Assembly: GCA_001600635.1 (NCBI GenBank)
Contig: BCKL01000002.1
Coordinates: forward strand, 809,425-873,424
Reading direction: 5' to 3'
DNA: 64,000 bases
Origin: Leucosporidium creatinivorum
Taxonomy: Eukaryota; Basidiomycota; Microbotryomycetes; Leucosporidiales; Leucosporidiaceae
Below the pieces are notes generated by a model, which was given only the letters and a program-made list of their open reading frames with translations, did no database searches and was not told where the DNA came from. The number at the start of each line of letters is the position of its first letter. The first letter of the stretch is position 1. A program made the position numbers and the translations under genes. Shown piece after piece: positions 55,463 to 64,000 of the stretch.

Positions 55463-56093
55463 TCATCCACTCCAGCCATACCTCGTCATACTCACTCTCC
55501 CTCCATCGGCTCCTCCCAACCCGAACGCGTCGACTCCCGCTGGTCCACCTCCGTCGCCGATTCTTCCTTCTGCTCCTCCACCGCCAGCGCGAGGTCCATC
55601 GCGCACCTCTACTCCCTCAGCCTCCAAGTACTCGCCTTGCCTGCGAATAGCGCCGAGATTCCCACGGGGCGAGATGACTCCGCTCGACGAGACGACGCGA
55701 TGCCACGGGACCCAGTCGGGGTTGGGAAGAGGAGCAGGGAGTACAGCGTCGGGATCTTCGTCGGCTCCTTCGGGCTGAGGTGGGAGCGGGAGGTGCGGCG
55801 AGGCGTAGGCGCGAGGAAGGAGCTTCAATGCTTGACCGACCATACGCGAATGGCGAGGATGGTGCAGGAGCTTGGCGATGGTCCCGTAGGAGCAGACCTG
55901 TAATGTAGTACAGCTTCCAAGTCAGCTGCCAGCGCTCCCGGAGCTGTTCGCCCTTCAGAAAGCTCACTTTCCCCTCCGGGATCTGGCGGACCATGGCATA
56001 CACCTGCGCGTGAAAGTCCTCCGGTACAGCTTGCTCTGTAGGTTCCTCTTCCTTGACCCTGACCTTACTACGAGTCGATTTGGCCTTGGGCAT
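55463..56093 (-). CDS. Alkyltransferase-like protein (Atl1 type), Trp replaces catalytic Cys
   Basis: ATL proteins bind O6-alkylguanine in DNA and flag it for nucleotide excision repair; they cannot remove the alkyl group. Two exons, 55968-56093 and 55463-55897, give 186 residues. An N-terminal basic leader (PKAKSTRSKVRVKEEEP) precedes the MGMT-like DNA-binding domain: FHAQVYAMVRQIPEGKVCSY, with Tyr46, then HSRMVGQALKLLPRAYASP, with Arg60 at the arginine-finger position. The active-site motif reads VPWHRVVSS: Trp107 takes the place of the methyl-accepting Cys of MGMT (PCHRV). That is the defining mark of ATLs. A proline-rich insertion of about 20 residues (PEGADEDPDAVLPAPLPNPD) lies just before the motif, and the C-terminal tail is glycine-rich. 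Confidence 0.92.
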
Positions 56094-56747
56094 GAGTCGA
56101 GAAGGGAGCAGCAGCGAGAAGACGGAGGGAGAGAGAGACGCGAGGTGTTCGGGCGCAAGGGGAGCTCAAGGGCTGATCGTAGTGAAGTCGAGTTGGGGCC
56201 GACGGTGTTGTGTAGGCGGATAGCAGGGAGCTCGAACACCCATAGACAGTCTCCTGCTCTGTCAAGCTGCAGAGATCAAATTGCTACTCTGGGCGACCTC
56301 CCCTCCGAGCCGCTCGAGGCTCGGATCGCCTCTCCGACCAGTTCTCTCGCGTTCTCTCCTGTGCAGCGGCTTTCAACTTATTGCAAGGCTTCGGAACAAG
56401 CTGGGAATGTACAATTACAGCTGTGGTGAGCCCCGGCGCGAGTCATCCCTTATCGTCGACAAGCAGCGCCGAGCAGCCCCGAATCGGTCCTCGAAGCCGA
56501 GTGAACGATTGCGCGCGCTACCACACCCATCTCATGCTGATTGGTTCGCTTTGATGCCCTCTCCGACCGAGTAGAAGCCTCGTGAACGCGTCGCCGATTC
56601 CGAACCCCGCGCCGAGATTAATATTTGGGCGTTCGCTGCTGCAGGCGAAGCTGGGCGCGCTGCTAGCCTTGTAGGGGTTCAGTATATTCTTCATCTCATC
56701 TCTAGTGCTTCAGTGCACATGCAGCTCCGTCGAGTCTAAACGGAAGG
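56094..56747. promoter_or_regulatory. Upstream region of ATL gene, no gene seen
   Basis: This is 654 bp between the ATL start and the stop of the hydroxyacid dehydrogenase gene, both on minus. Overlapping open frames show no recognisable product. No element stands out. Confidence 0.4.
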
Positions 56748-58367
56748 CTACGGTCGAATGGCGTTCAACGCGGGCGACCCGCTCTCTACCAGTCCCTTAT
56801 TCTCTAGCAGCAGGTCCAACACCCGCTTGTAGATGTTCTCACTTGCCCAAGAACAGTGCGGTGTGATGATGACGTTGTCCATCATCCAGAGAGGATGGCC
56901 TTCGGGGAGGGGCTCGGGATCGGTCACGCTGTTGAGCAAGACGAAGGTCAGCTTGTGCTTCTCGGACAGCAGACTCCTCTGGGCAAGACTCCAAACGCAC
57001 TCGAGAGAAGCACCTCCGATAGCAAGGGTTCCGCTGACTCCAGTAGCGGGCTTCGTCGATGAGAGCGCTTCAATAAGAGCGGCGGTGTCGACAGTAAGCC
57101 CTCGCCCAGCGTTGACGAACAGAGCGTTGTCCTGCAGAGAGTGAAGATAAGAAATTTTCCTAGCATAGAGCGGGCAGGAACACCCACCTTCATAGCTGTA
57201 AACTCGTCTCGACCGATGAAGCGCTCGGTGGCCGAAGAGCCGGGCATCACTGCACCACGATTTGTCAGCTCTGGAGCCGTTGTGAAAAGAGAGAGAGAGC
57301 TCACTGCTTACTACCACATCACTAGCCGCCAAGAACTCGTGCAGCGAAGCCTTCTCGGTCGTGAAGTACTTGGACGGGAGCGAGCCGTCGTTGTCGCCAG
57401 TCCCCTCGATACGGTAGCCAGCTTGCGGTCGAGGCTTTCCATCACGAGTGCAGACGATGACATTAGCGCCGAAAGATGAGGCGAGACGAGCGATCTCGCG
57501 TGAGATGTTGCCGTAGGTGAGCATGCCGACGGTGGTGTTGCGAAGCCTATGCAAGAATACGGATTAGTCGAGGGTCTAGGGAATAGGAGATCAGAGTTTG
57601 AAGCTCACTCTCGAATGTGAAGACCTCCGAGCTCAGTCAAGCTGGCCCAGTGAGCTCGCCTCTGCGCCTCGGTGCGCCGGTTCATCTTGTGAAAGTGCAT
57701 GAGCTGCAGGGGCTAGGAGTCAGCCTCGTGTATCGGTGGAGCAAGTGAGAGAGCCGACAGTAGTCATGATGACTGTTGTGAGTAAAAGGGGAAGTCAGCG
57801 AAGACTCTCAGCTCAGCTCGGCAGAAGCAAGCGCACCATGCTCGGCGATGGAGACGGCGTGGCAGCCGGCGAGGTTGGAAATGACGAGAGGGTGCTCCGA
57901 AGGAATGGAGCGGTAAAAGTCCGAGTCGACGAGCTGATTGGTGCCGGAAGCGAGGACCTGCCAGAGCTTGAGCTTCGGCGCTGGGAACGAAGGCCGGGTC
58001 AGCTCGTAGCTACAGACCACTCCTGCGCCCCTGGGAGAGCAGGGGCAGCACGACAAGTGTTTAGATCTACTCTGTGAGATGCTGGTGAGGTTGGAAGGGA
58101 TCTCTTGGGCGAGAATCACGTCCGCTTTTGCCAGCGCCTCCGCTGTTGGGAGCTGAATATCTCCATACTCTGAAGCGCGACCGCTGCCATCGTCTCCAGC
58201 AAAAAACTCGACCCTCTGTAGCTCTTTGTCAGCTTGTCATCCCTGCAAGCGATGAGACAAGCTCCACTCACCTTGAAGTTGGCTTCCAGCTTCTCAAACA
58301 CGTCCTGATGTATCTTCTCGATGGGGTAGGTGATGAGCAGGAAGTCTAGCTTGATCTGTGTAGTCAT
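56748..58367 (-). CDS. D-isomer-specific 2-hydroxyacid dehydrogenase family protein
   Basis: NAD(P)-dependent oxidoreductase acting on a D-2-hydroxyacid/2-keto acid; substrate not identifiable. Exons in coding order are 58272-58367, 58071-58215, 57837-57980, 57759-57772, 57609-57703, 57305-57546, 57188-57249, 57001-57131 and 56748-56928, for 369 residues. The catalytic N part has KLWQVLASGTNQLVDSDFYR and LVISNLAGCHAVSIAEHVIM. The Rossmann part has RNTTVGMLTYGNISREIARL; GMLTYGNI departs from the standard GxGxxG, with Thr-Tyr-Gly-Asn at the nucleotide loop. FVNAGRGLTVDTAALIEALS carries the catalytic Arg. Then come SLDVTDPEPLPEGHPLW and NVIITPHCSW with the catalytic His. Exon 4 has only 14 nt. 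The loop change could affect cofactor binding. Confidence 0.88.
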
Positions 58368-58703
58368 GGCGTCGAAGCTGACTGATGAGGTGCAGCCGAC
58401 GAGTTAGCGAGAGGGACAGAAGCGGCGCGGCTAGCCCTTTACCCCTTGTCGTCGGCAAGGGAGAGCATCCATCTTTCCGTCAATCGACTCCATGACCTTT
58501 AATCGAGTCCTCTGAGGGGAGATCACGCGCAACGCGAGAGACAGCAAGCTGATGCTTCTTCGCCGAATCGCCGAAGCTGTCGCTGAGCTCTCTCGAATAA
58601 CGCTGAGAGGTGACACGGCTTGAACATATAGACTACCATGAATCGAAGCTACGGAGCGGAGGGAACTACATAGGAAAGGACAGTGAGAGAGGAAGGGGAG
58701 AAT
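58368..58703. promoter_or_regulatory. Upstream region of hydroxyacid dehydrogenase, nothing specific seen
   Basis: This is 336 bp between two minus-strand genes. It presumably holds one promoter and one 3' UTR. No structure was recognised. Confidence 0.4.
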
Positions 58704-60136
58704 CTAAGCCTTGAGGGCGGCGGCGGCCTTGAGAGCCTTGTTCTCCTCGTGTTGAGGGAAATCGAGAGCGTCAATGGGATCTCGAGCGTTGACAAAACCA
58801 CATCCTCCAGCTCCCTTGGTCCATCCTCCACGCTTCAGCACCTCGAGAGGGAGAGTGCGAGCGACCTCCTCGGGGCAAACGAGCTGCTGGTTCTCCTGCA
58901 GATGAGCGAGAGGGTCAGCAGCGTCCAAGGAAGGAGGAGAAATATTGACATACCTCCTGCCTGAGGAAGTCTTGGCATCTGCCGGCGAGAAAACCTGTCA
59001 GCTCGGCGGCGCTTCGGCGAAGAGATGAAGAAGCTCGGCGCACCCAAAGACTCCGTAGAGGATGCGCCGGTCGTTCTCCTCTCCAGGGATGCAAGTGTTT
59101 GCTCCAGCTCCATGGTAGGTGGACCCTATGAGCCGTGTGGTTGACCAGTGAGCGAGCAGAAAAGTGCAGAGCCGTGGGCGAGACTTACCCATCCAGAACA
59201 TGGCCGAACCAGCTTCCATCTCGGCGGAAGCGGCCTCCTCCACCTTTGGCATACGCTTAGGCGACCAGAGGTGGGAACCAGGGACGACACGAGTAGCTCC
59301 GTTCTTCTTGGTCGAGCGAGTTCCCGCGACGAGACAGCCCACGTCCGAAGTGTAGAGAGAGCCCTCTTGTGCGTTGACGGAGTGGATAGTTTGGTCGCGG
59401 TGAAGAACTTGATCGTTGGCACCAGGTCCGACGTTGAAGCTGTGTGTAGTAGTGTTAGCTCTAGGTCCACTGCCGTGCCGAAATTCAGCTGCTCACCCGG
59501 CGGCGAGCGAAAGGATGTGGCTGGTCTCAGTGACGAGCAGGTCTTCCCCAACGTAAGCCTCGACTCGAGTCTTCAAGATCTCGTGCATGATGCCGCTCCA
59601 TACAGGGTGCATTACGATCTGTGAGACGAGCTCGGGCATCTTGCCGAGCATCCCGCGAAGGTGCTTGGTGTTCTGTCGGAGATGAAGTTGTCTGGTCAGC
59701 TCCCAGAGAAAGGTGAAACATCTAAATGATCCGAGGAGTAGTCAAGTCCTCGTTATCCCCCTAAAGGACGAGGCGGAGAGCGAGCGCCGAGATAACTTCT
59801 CGCGCCGAAGGAGGTTCTAGGAAGAGAGCCAAAGCTCTGTACTCACACTCGCATGGAAGTCCACTCCCATCTCGACTAGTTCCTGATTCTTGACTTGTGT
59901 GGCAGGCGTGACATCGAAGAATGGAGCGCTGGCGGCGTTGGCAGCCTCGACTTCCTCGGGCGTGAGAAATCCCGAGACGACTGTGGTTGGAGGGTGAATG
60001 TTAGGGTCGTACTCCCAGGAGCCTAACATCCGTATGACTCACTGAGCCCTCCCTCTCGCTTGATAACGGCGACGAGCTCGTCGAGGGGAGTCGTTGCGGG
60101 GAGGGTGGTGAGCTGAGGAGTGGGAGGGGAAACCAT
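58704..60136 (-). CDS. PhyH-type Fe(II)/2-oxoglutarate dioxygenase
   Basis: Member of the phytanoyl-CoA dioxygenase superfamily, closer to fungal secondary-metabolite hydroxylases than to peroxisomal PhyH; substrate unknown. Exons in coding order are 60043-60136, 59847-59980, 59497-59672, 59189-59439, 59044-59125, 58954-58978 and 58704-58895, for 317 residues. The iron ligands are visible as His148 and Asp150 (QVLHRDQT) and a candidate distal His223 in MGSTYHGAGANTC, or later. The GGLIVSGFLTPEEVEAANAA opening and RSTKKNGATRVVPGSHLW with the conserved histidine are typical. ATG 60136 was chosen because the domain starts just after it. The frame stays open upstream with in-frame ATGs (60187-60185 and 60295), so a longer N-terminus, possibly a targeting leader, cannot be excluded. 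Confidence 0.85.
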
Positions 60137-60216
60137 ATTGCTGAAGAGGTGTGAGGTGTGCTGGTAACCATATTGCGGGGAAACCATATTGCTGAAGAGG
60201 TGTGAGGTGTGCTGGT
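60126..60216 (-). repeat. 51-bp-period tandem duplication at the PhyH-type gene start
   Basis: A 40-bp block (GGGGAAACCATATTGCTGAA and the next 20 bases) occurs at 60126-60165 and at 60177-60216. The spacing is 51 bp, which is 17 codons. A partial third AACCATATTG core lies between the copies. On the minus strand the duplicated block contains the likely start ATG and keeps its frame. Confidence 0.88.
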
Positions 60217-60661
60217 GATGAAACTCGTTCGCTGAGAGTGCGAGGCGAGAGGACAAGAAGCGAGCGGGCGGCAAGAGCACGTCTCGGGCGGGCATATAGC
60301 CAATTCGCCAGAAGGAAGTGGGGACTGATCTGAACGGCTGCAGGGCGAGAACAGTCGACGATAAGGTACAATACATTGCTGATCAGATGAGAAGAGCAGA
60401 ATGGGACGCTACAGCGCCCCGAAAGGAGCTTCCCCACTCACCTCCACATCACCTCGGCAGCTCGCGCTGCAGTCGACTATAGATGTAGTGGGAAAGCGGC
60501 GAGCTGCAGTAGCTTCTTGTCATGAAGATGCACCAGAGCCGAAGGTGCAGAAGCCGAAGCGAGGTCGAGCAAGCTGCAGAATCGAGCTCGAACCGAGGGA
60601 AGCTTATCGGCGACGAGGATTAAAATGCAAGGGGAAGAAGGAGGAAAAAGAAATACACGGT
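60137..60661. promoter_or_regulatory. Upstream region of PhyH-type gene with duplicated block
   Basis: This is 525 bp between the dioxygenase start and the FCF1 stop, both on minus. The left end holds the tandem duplication listed separately. The frame upstream of the start is open for about 80 codons. No other element was recognised. Confidence 0.45.
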
Positions 60662-61608
60662 TCAACCCAACGCTTGATCAGGTAAACGCTCGATGGCGTA
60701 GCGCTTCTTGGAGATGTACATGAGCTGTAGGGCCGAGAGGGCGAGTCGGTCAGCTTCTCTGCTGCTGATGCTGCTGAGGGATCGACGAAGCGGCCGCCCA
60801 TCCACCTCTTCACCTCCCCGCCTCTCCGAACTCTAAGAAACTGTGAAAGTCCACTCACGGGCACACCGGGCACCTTCCTCAGCCTCCTCCTCAGCTGTCG
60901 ATCGCAGGTGGCGACGATGTAGCAGCGGTGGCTCGTAACTCGGTTGACGATACAGTCATCGGCGTAGGTACCCTTGTGCGAGCAAGGGAGGCGCTCGAAA
61001 CGAGGGTCACGGGCGACGCTGGTGGGGGCTTGAAGTCAGCGCCGAAGGGGGTCCGAACCGAGCGAAAGGCTGAACTTACCGAAGGGCGAGACGGTACTTC
61101 TGTCCAAGCTTCTCCAACTCGGCGAGAACGCAGTCCGAGATGCAAGGGATGGCTGTGAGGTGTTTAATTAGGGTCAGCTCTTGAATTCGGCGGAGGCTCG
61201 GCGGAGGGTCTGTCTCGTCAAACGAGCCTCAGACGGCTCTAAAAACCAGCTCACCCTTGGCGTACAGCGCATCCATCATGGCCTTGACGAGGTCGATGCG
61301 GTTCTCCAGGGACAAATTGATGAAATTGGTGTCGACCAGGACGCGGTACGGAGGGACCAGCGCTTCGTTGTGGGACAGGAAGAGTGAGGTGGGGAGTGGT
61401 GCGCTGTGTGGAAGAATATGTTGGCTATTGCTGGGGAAGCTCTAGGGGTGCTAACGTACACATGGCGCGTTTCGGCTTCCTTCTTCTCCTTGAGCTTCGC
61501 ATCGGCCTTTCCCATGTTCACCTTCAGCCGAGCATCATGAGGAGAAAGCAGCCGTTTCACCTCGCCAAATTTGCGAACCTTCTTGGCCGCCGACTTGCCG
61601 CCTGCCAT
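60662..61608 (-). CDS. FCF1: FCF1/UTP24 PIN-domain endonuclease for 18S rRNA processing
   Basis: Nucleolar PIN nuclease of the small-subunit processome that cuts pre-rRNA at the A1 and A2 sites. Exons in coding order are 61460-61608, 61255-61403, 61080-61152, 60859-61018 and 60662-60724, for 197 residues, close to the usual ~190. The PIN core acidic residues are seen in [17 protein letters not shown] (first Asp), [20 protein letters not shown] (Asp/Glu) and [12 protein letters not shown] (paired Asp). [20 protein letters not shown] is the family's highly conserved C-terminal strand. The N-terminus is lysine-rich ([20 protein letters not shown]), fitting a nucleolar protein. One of the most conserved genes in the window. 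Confidence 0.96.
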
Positions 61609-62001
61609 CCTGTAGCGAGCTGTGGAGCGGTGAAAGCGAAAATGCGGGCTGTCGAGCGCTCTGGGACTTGGGCCTGCTTCCTTGTAGGTCCAGCGAGTAG
61701 TAGGGTGGTACGTGAGACGATTCGGAAGTGCTGTGTGCTAGGACCGAGGTCGAGAAAGATGTGGAAGGAGTGAAAGCCGGATCCGCTTCGTCGCCGTTCA
61801 AGTCTCGAAATTCGAGCTCTAAGCTTGAATTGAGCGCATTCATAGGTTGTCCTCCTATTCTTCACCTCGCTTCGTCACTCGCCTCCGAATCGCCTACAAC
61901 TCGACTGGGAAAGCTACGACCAACCGTCAGGAGGCCTACAGAGCCCCTACAGCAGCTCGAAAGGCAGCTCCCACGCGACAGTTGAGCGAAGGGAACCCAG
62001 T
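61609..62001. promoter_or_regulatory. Divergent promoter region between FCF1 and glycosyltransferase-like gene
   Basis: This is 393 bp between opposite start codons. Nothing beyond the presumed promoters was recognised. Confidence 0.4.
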
Positions 62002-64000
62002 ATGAGCTCGGTGCGTCTCAAAGAGCAGCGGAACAGTACAAAGCTCACCTTCAGCATCACAGGATATCCTCACCGCGGTGCCGTCCTCGCTGGCCCTGGT
62101 CCTCGTCGACACTCTGCTCGCCTCGCTCACCCACTCCTCCCCGCTGAAACGTCGGCTGGCTCTGCTGGTCTTCTTTGCTTCCATCTATCTCTCGATACAC
62201 GGCACCTTATCCCTCCGCCACAGCCTCGCCCGTCCTTCCGTCCTCCACATCAAGTCGAGCTCCACATTGACGGATTACGAGGCGCAGGATGCTGCTGCTC
62301 TCGCCTACATTCCTGCACCGCCAACAGCAGCGCAAGATCGAGCATATCAAGACATGCTATCCCTCATCGTCTCGCGCAAATCGGCCTACCCTGGGCACGT
62401 CTTTCAAGAGAAGGCGCTTCGCACGGCGAGCACCAAAGTCGTCGGCGTAACGGCCGTCCTGCTGCATTGGAAGCGGAAGAAGGGACTCGATCTCGTACTG
62501 AGGCATATTACTCGGTATCCTTACATCCGCGAGGTCATCATCTGGAACAATCGGCCAGGAATCGACCTCAAGGCTTCGGTTCGTTCGGTCCTCCCATCAC
62601 GCCTCGCCGACTCGAGTTGACCCTCTCCACATCCAACAGGACTTCCCCATCCTCATGTCGCCACCGGGCACAACCCTCCCACCAGCCCATCTTCGCATCT
62701 TCAACTCCCCTTCGAACGTTCACGATGCTGGCAAGCACTTTGCCTGCTCCATGGCCTCCAACGAGCACTGTTACTTCAACGACGACGATTGGCTCAACGT
62801 CTACATGGACTCGCTCTACACCAAATACCTCGAGTGCTGTTCAGGAAGCGGAGGACATGGAGGAAGGATCGTCTCGAATACGATGCCCATCATCCATCTC
62901 GAGCATCGGCGATGGCGGTTTGAGAACCCAGGTGAGTAGCCGAAGCTCTCACACCGTCCATAGAGAGCTGACCATTTCCAATGCAGATCTTGACCTCCAC
63001 ACGGGCTTCACTTGGCTCGGCACGGGGTCGTTCTCTCCTCGCTCCTTCTCCACTCGCTTCCTTCAACAGCAGTCGGCTGCCCCCGTAGGATTGACACAAG
63101 ATCAATCAATGGTGGCGGACATGTTCTTCAGCCTCTGGACGAATAGCTACCCCGAACAGGTGAGTCTCGGTCGGCGACGATTCGAGGAACGGAGCTGACT
63201 CGACTTGACTTGCAGTGGCCCAACAACCTCGTCCCCATCGACGTCGAAGGAGGCGAAGTAGGATGGTCTCGCGGAGCAAATGTTGACCAGTGGGCGGTCG
63301 TCTACGCCAACATCGTCCGTCCTGCTCGGCTTCTTGGTGCTTGCTAGACATTCGCTGACCATCTCGCATCGTCCTCCTTCTACTACAGCTCACCGCCATT
63401 CGATCCCTCCACGATATCCTCCTTCTCTCTCCTCCATACCTCTGCCCCTCGCCCTTCCCTCTGGCCCCACCACCACCCGAATCCCACACTCGCGCCCCCT
63501 GCGCCAACGACGCCTGCCTCTTCTCCACCTCCCTCTCCCCATTCCCTCCGCCTGACGCTCTCTCTTTCCGAGACCCACCAGCAAGCAGCTGGAGCGGCCT
63601 CGCCGGATGGCTCCCCGCCCTCGTCGGTCGAAGAAGCAAGACGGCAGATGAGGCTCAGGTAGAGGCGAGGTTCGACCCTTGGGCTATCGAGCATGTGCAT
63701 GAGCACGAGAGGCGGTGGAATGAGGTTGCCGGAGAAGACAAGAGTGCGGAGGGAGCCGGGAGGGCGCTGGCTGCAGGAGCGACGAGGGCGAATGCGGCGC
63801 CGCAGTGGAGCTGGCCGAGTGACGAGTGGTGGACGAATAACGGGAGTTGGCATCTTGCGGTTGATGGGAAGGGAGCAGAGACTTGCTGGGAGAGCTGGCG
63901 AGGTGAGTCGAACTGTCCTCCCGGCGTCTCGTTCCGAGCTGACCTGTTCGCGCCTCATCGCTCTTCGTTACCCTTAAACAGCCCCTGAAAACAACGACCA
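62002..64000 (+). CDS. Type II membrane glycosyltransferase-like protein (3' end outside window)
   Basis: Not firmly recognised; best read as a Golgi/ER glycosyltransferase-like protein with a GT-A-type fold. Exons 62002-62010, 62063-62578, 62640-62931, 62987-63159, 63216-63314, 63389-63902 and 63982 onward, cut by the window edge, give 547 codons so far. The first exon codes only MSS. A signal anchor follows at about 31-50 (RRLALLVFFASIYLSIHGTL). The catalytic-looking part has VVGVTAVLLHWKRKKGLDLV, REVIIWNNRPGIDL, then AGKHFACSMASNEHCYFNDD with Asp223-Asp225 as a DxD-like nucleotide-sugar/metal motif. This order (strand, WNN, DDD) resembles exostosin/GT64-like enzymes. TGFTWLGTGSFSPRSFSTRF and a possible second domain after residue ~370 follow. 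The donor sugar is unknown. Confidence 0.65.

Noticed and set aside
1-64000. tRNA, rRNA, CRISPR arrays, transposons
   Set aside because: No A/B-box pairs with a cloverleaf, no spaced identical repeats of CRISPR type and no transposase or reverse transcriptase motifs were seen by eye. A covariance-model scan would be decisive and could not be run.

Overview
The window is nuclear DNA from a fungus, most likely a basidiomycete of the red-yeast group (Pucciniomycotina, Microbotryomycetes such as Rhodotorula or Sporobolomyces). The grounds are GC-rich sequence, densely packed genes on both strands, and about 180 short spliceosomal introns in 29 genes. Most introns are 50-80 nt, with GTGAGT-type donors and a CTGAC branch site. 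Protein content also fits: a DUF6534-like membrane protein, a peroxisomal fatty-alcohol oxidase and chromodomain, SNF5 and NC2-beta genes. The taxonomic call is inference from gene structure and protein resemblance, not from a search. All exon models were read by eye; the exon sum of every complete model is a multiple of three.

Layout, left half. End of MON1 (+, 5' end outside the window); (6-4) photolyase/cryptochrome (+); chromodomain protein (-); one-TM hypothetical (+); NDUFV2 of complex I (+); MFS sugar transporter (-); UNC93-like transporter (+); SNF5/SFH1 (-); mitochondrial uS4m (-); L-2-hydroxyglutarate dehydrogenase (-); MARVEL-like 4-TM protein (+); long-chain alcohol oxidase (-); 16-exon Sec14/CRAL-TRIO protein (-).

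Layout, right half. A single gene joining glucosidase II alpha and beta (+, 29172-34785); Gemin2/SIP1 (-); sphingosine kinase (+); SmF (-); NC2-beta/Dr1 (+); Mak32-like PfkB kinase (-); Notchless/RSA4 (+); LCB1 of serine palmitoyltransferase (+); TGL2-like lipase (-); DUF6534-like protein (+); AAAP amino-acid transporter (-); Atl1-type alkyltransferase-like protein (-); D-2-hydroxyacid dehydrogenase (-); PhyH-type dioxygenase (-); FCF1/UTP24 (-); a type II membrane glycosyltransferase-like gene cut by the right edge (+).

Most genes are ordinary housekeeping genes, and no plasmid, phage, transposon or CRISPR content was seen. The outstanding feature is the glucosidase II fusion. The catalytic GH31 alpha subunit runs in frame, inside one uninterrupted 1,185-nt exon, into the LDLa, coiled-coil and MRH lectin parts of the beta subunit. 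The product has one N-terminal signal peptide and ends in KDEL, so a normally two-subunit ER quality-control enzyme is encoded as one chain of about 1,490 residues. Loosely related functions are two sphingolipid genes (sphingosine kinase and LCB1) about 7 kb apart, two DNA alkylation/UV repair genes (ATL, photolyase), and ribosome or RNP biogenesis genes (Notchless, FCF1, Gemin2, SmF, uS4m). Their proximity may be chance.
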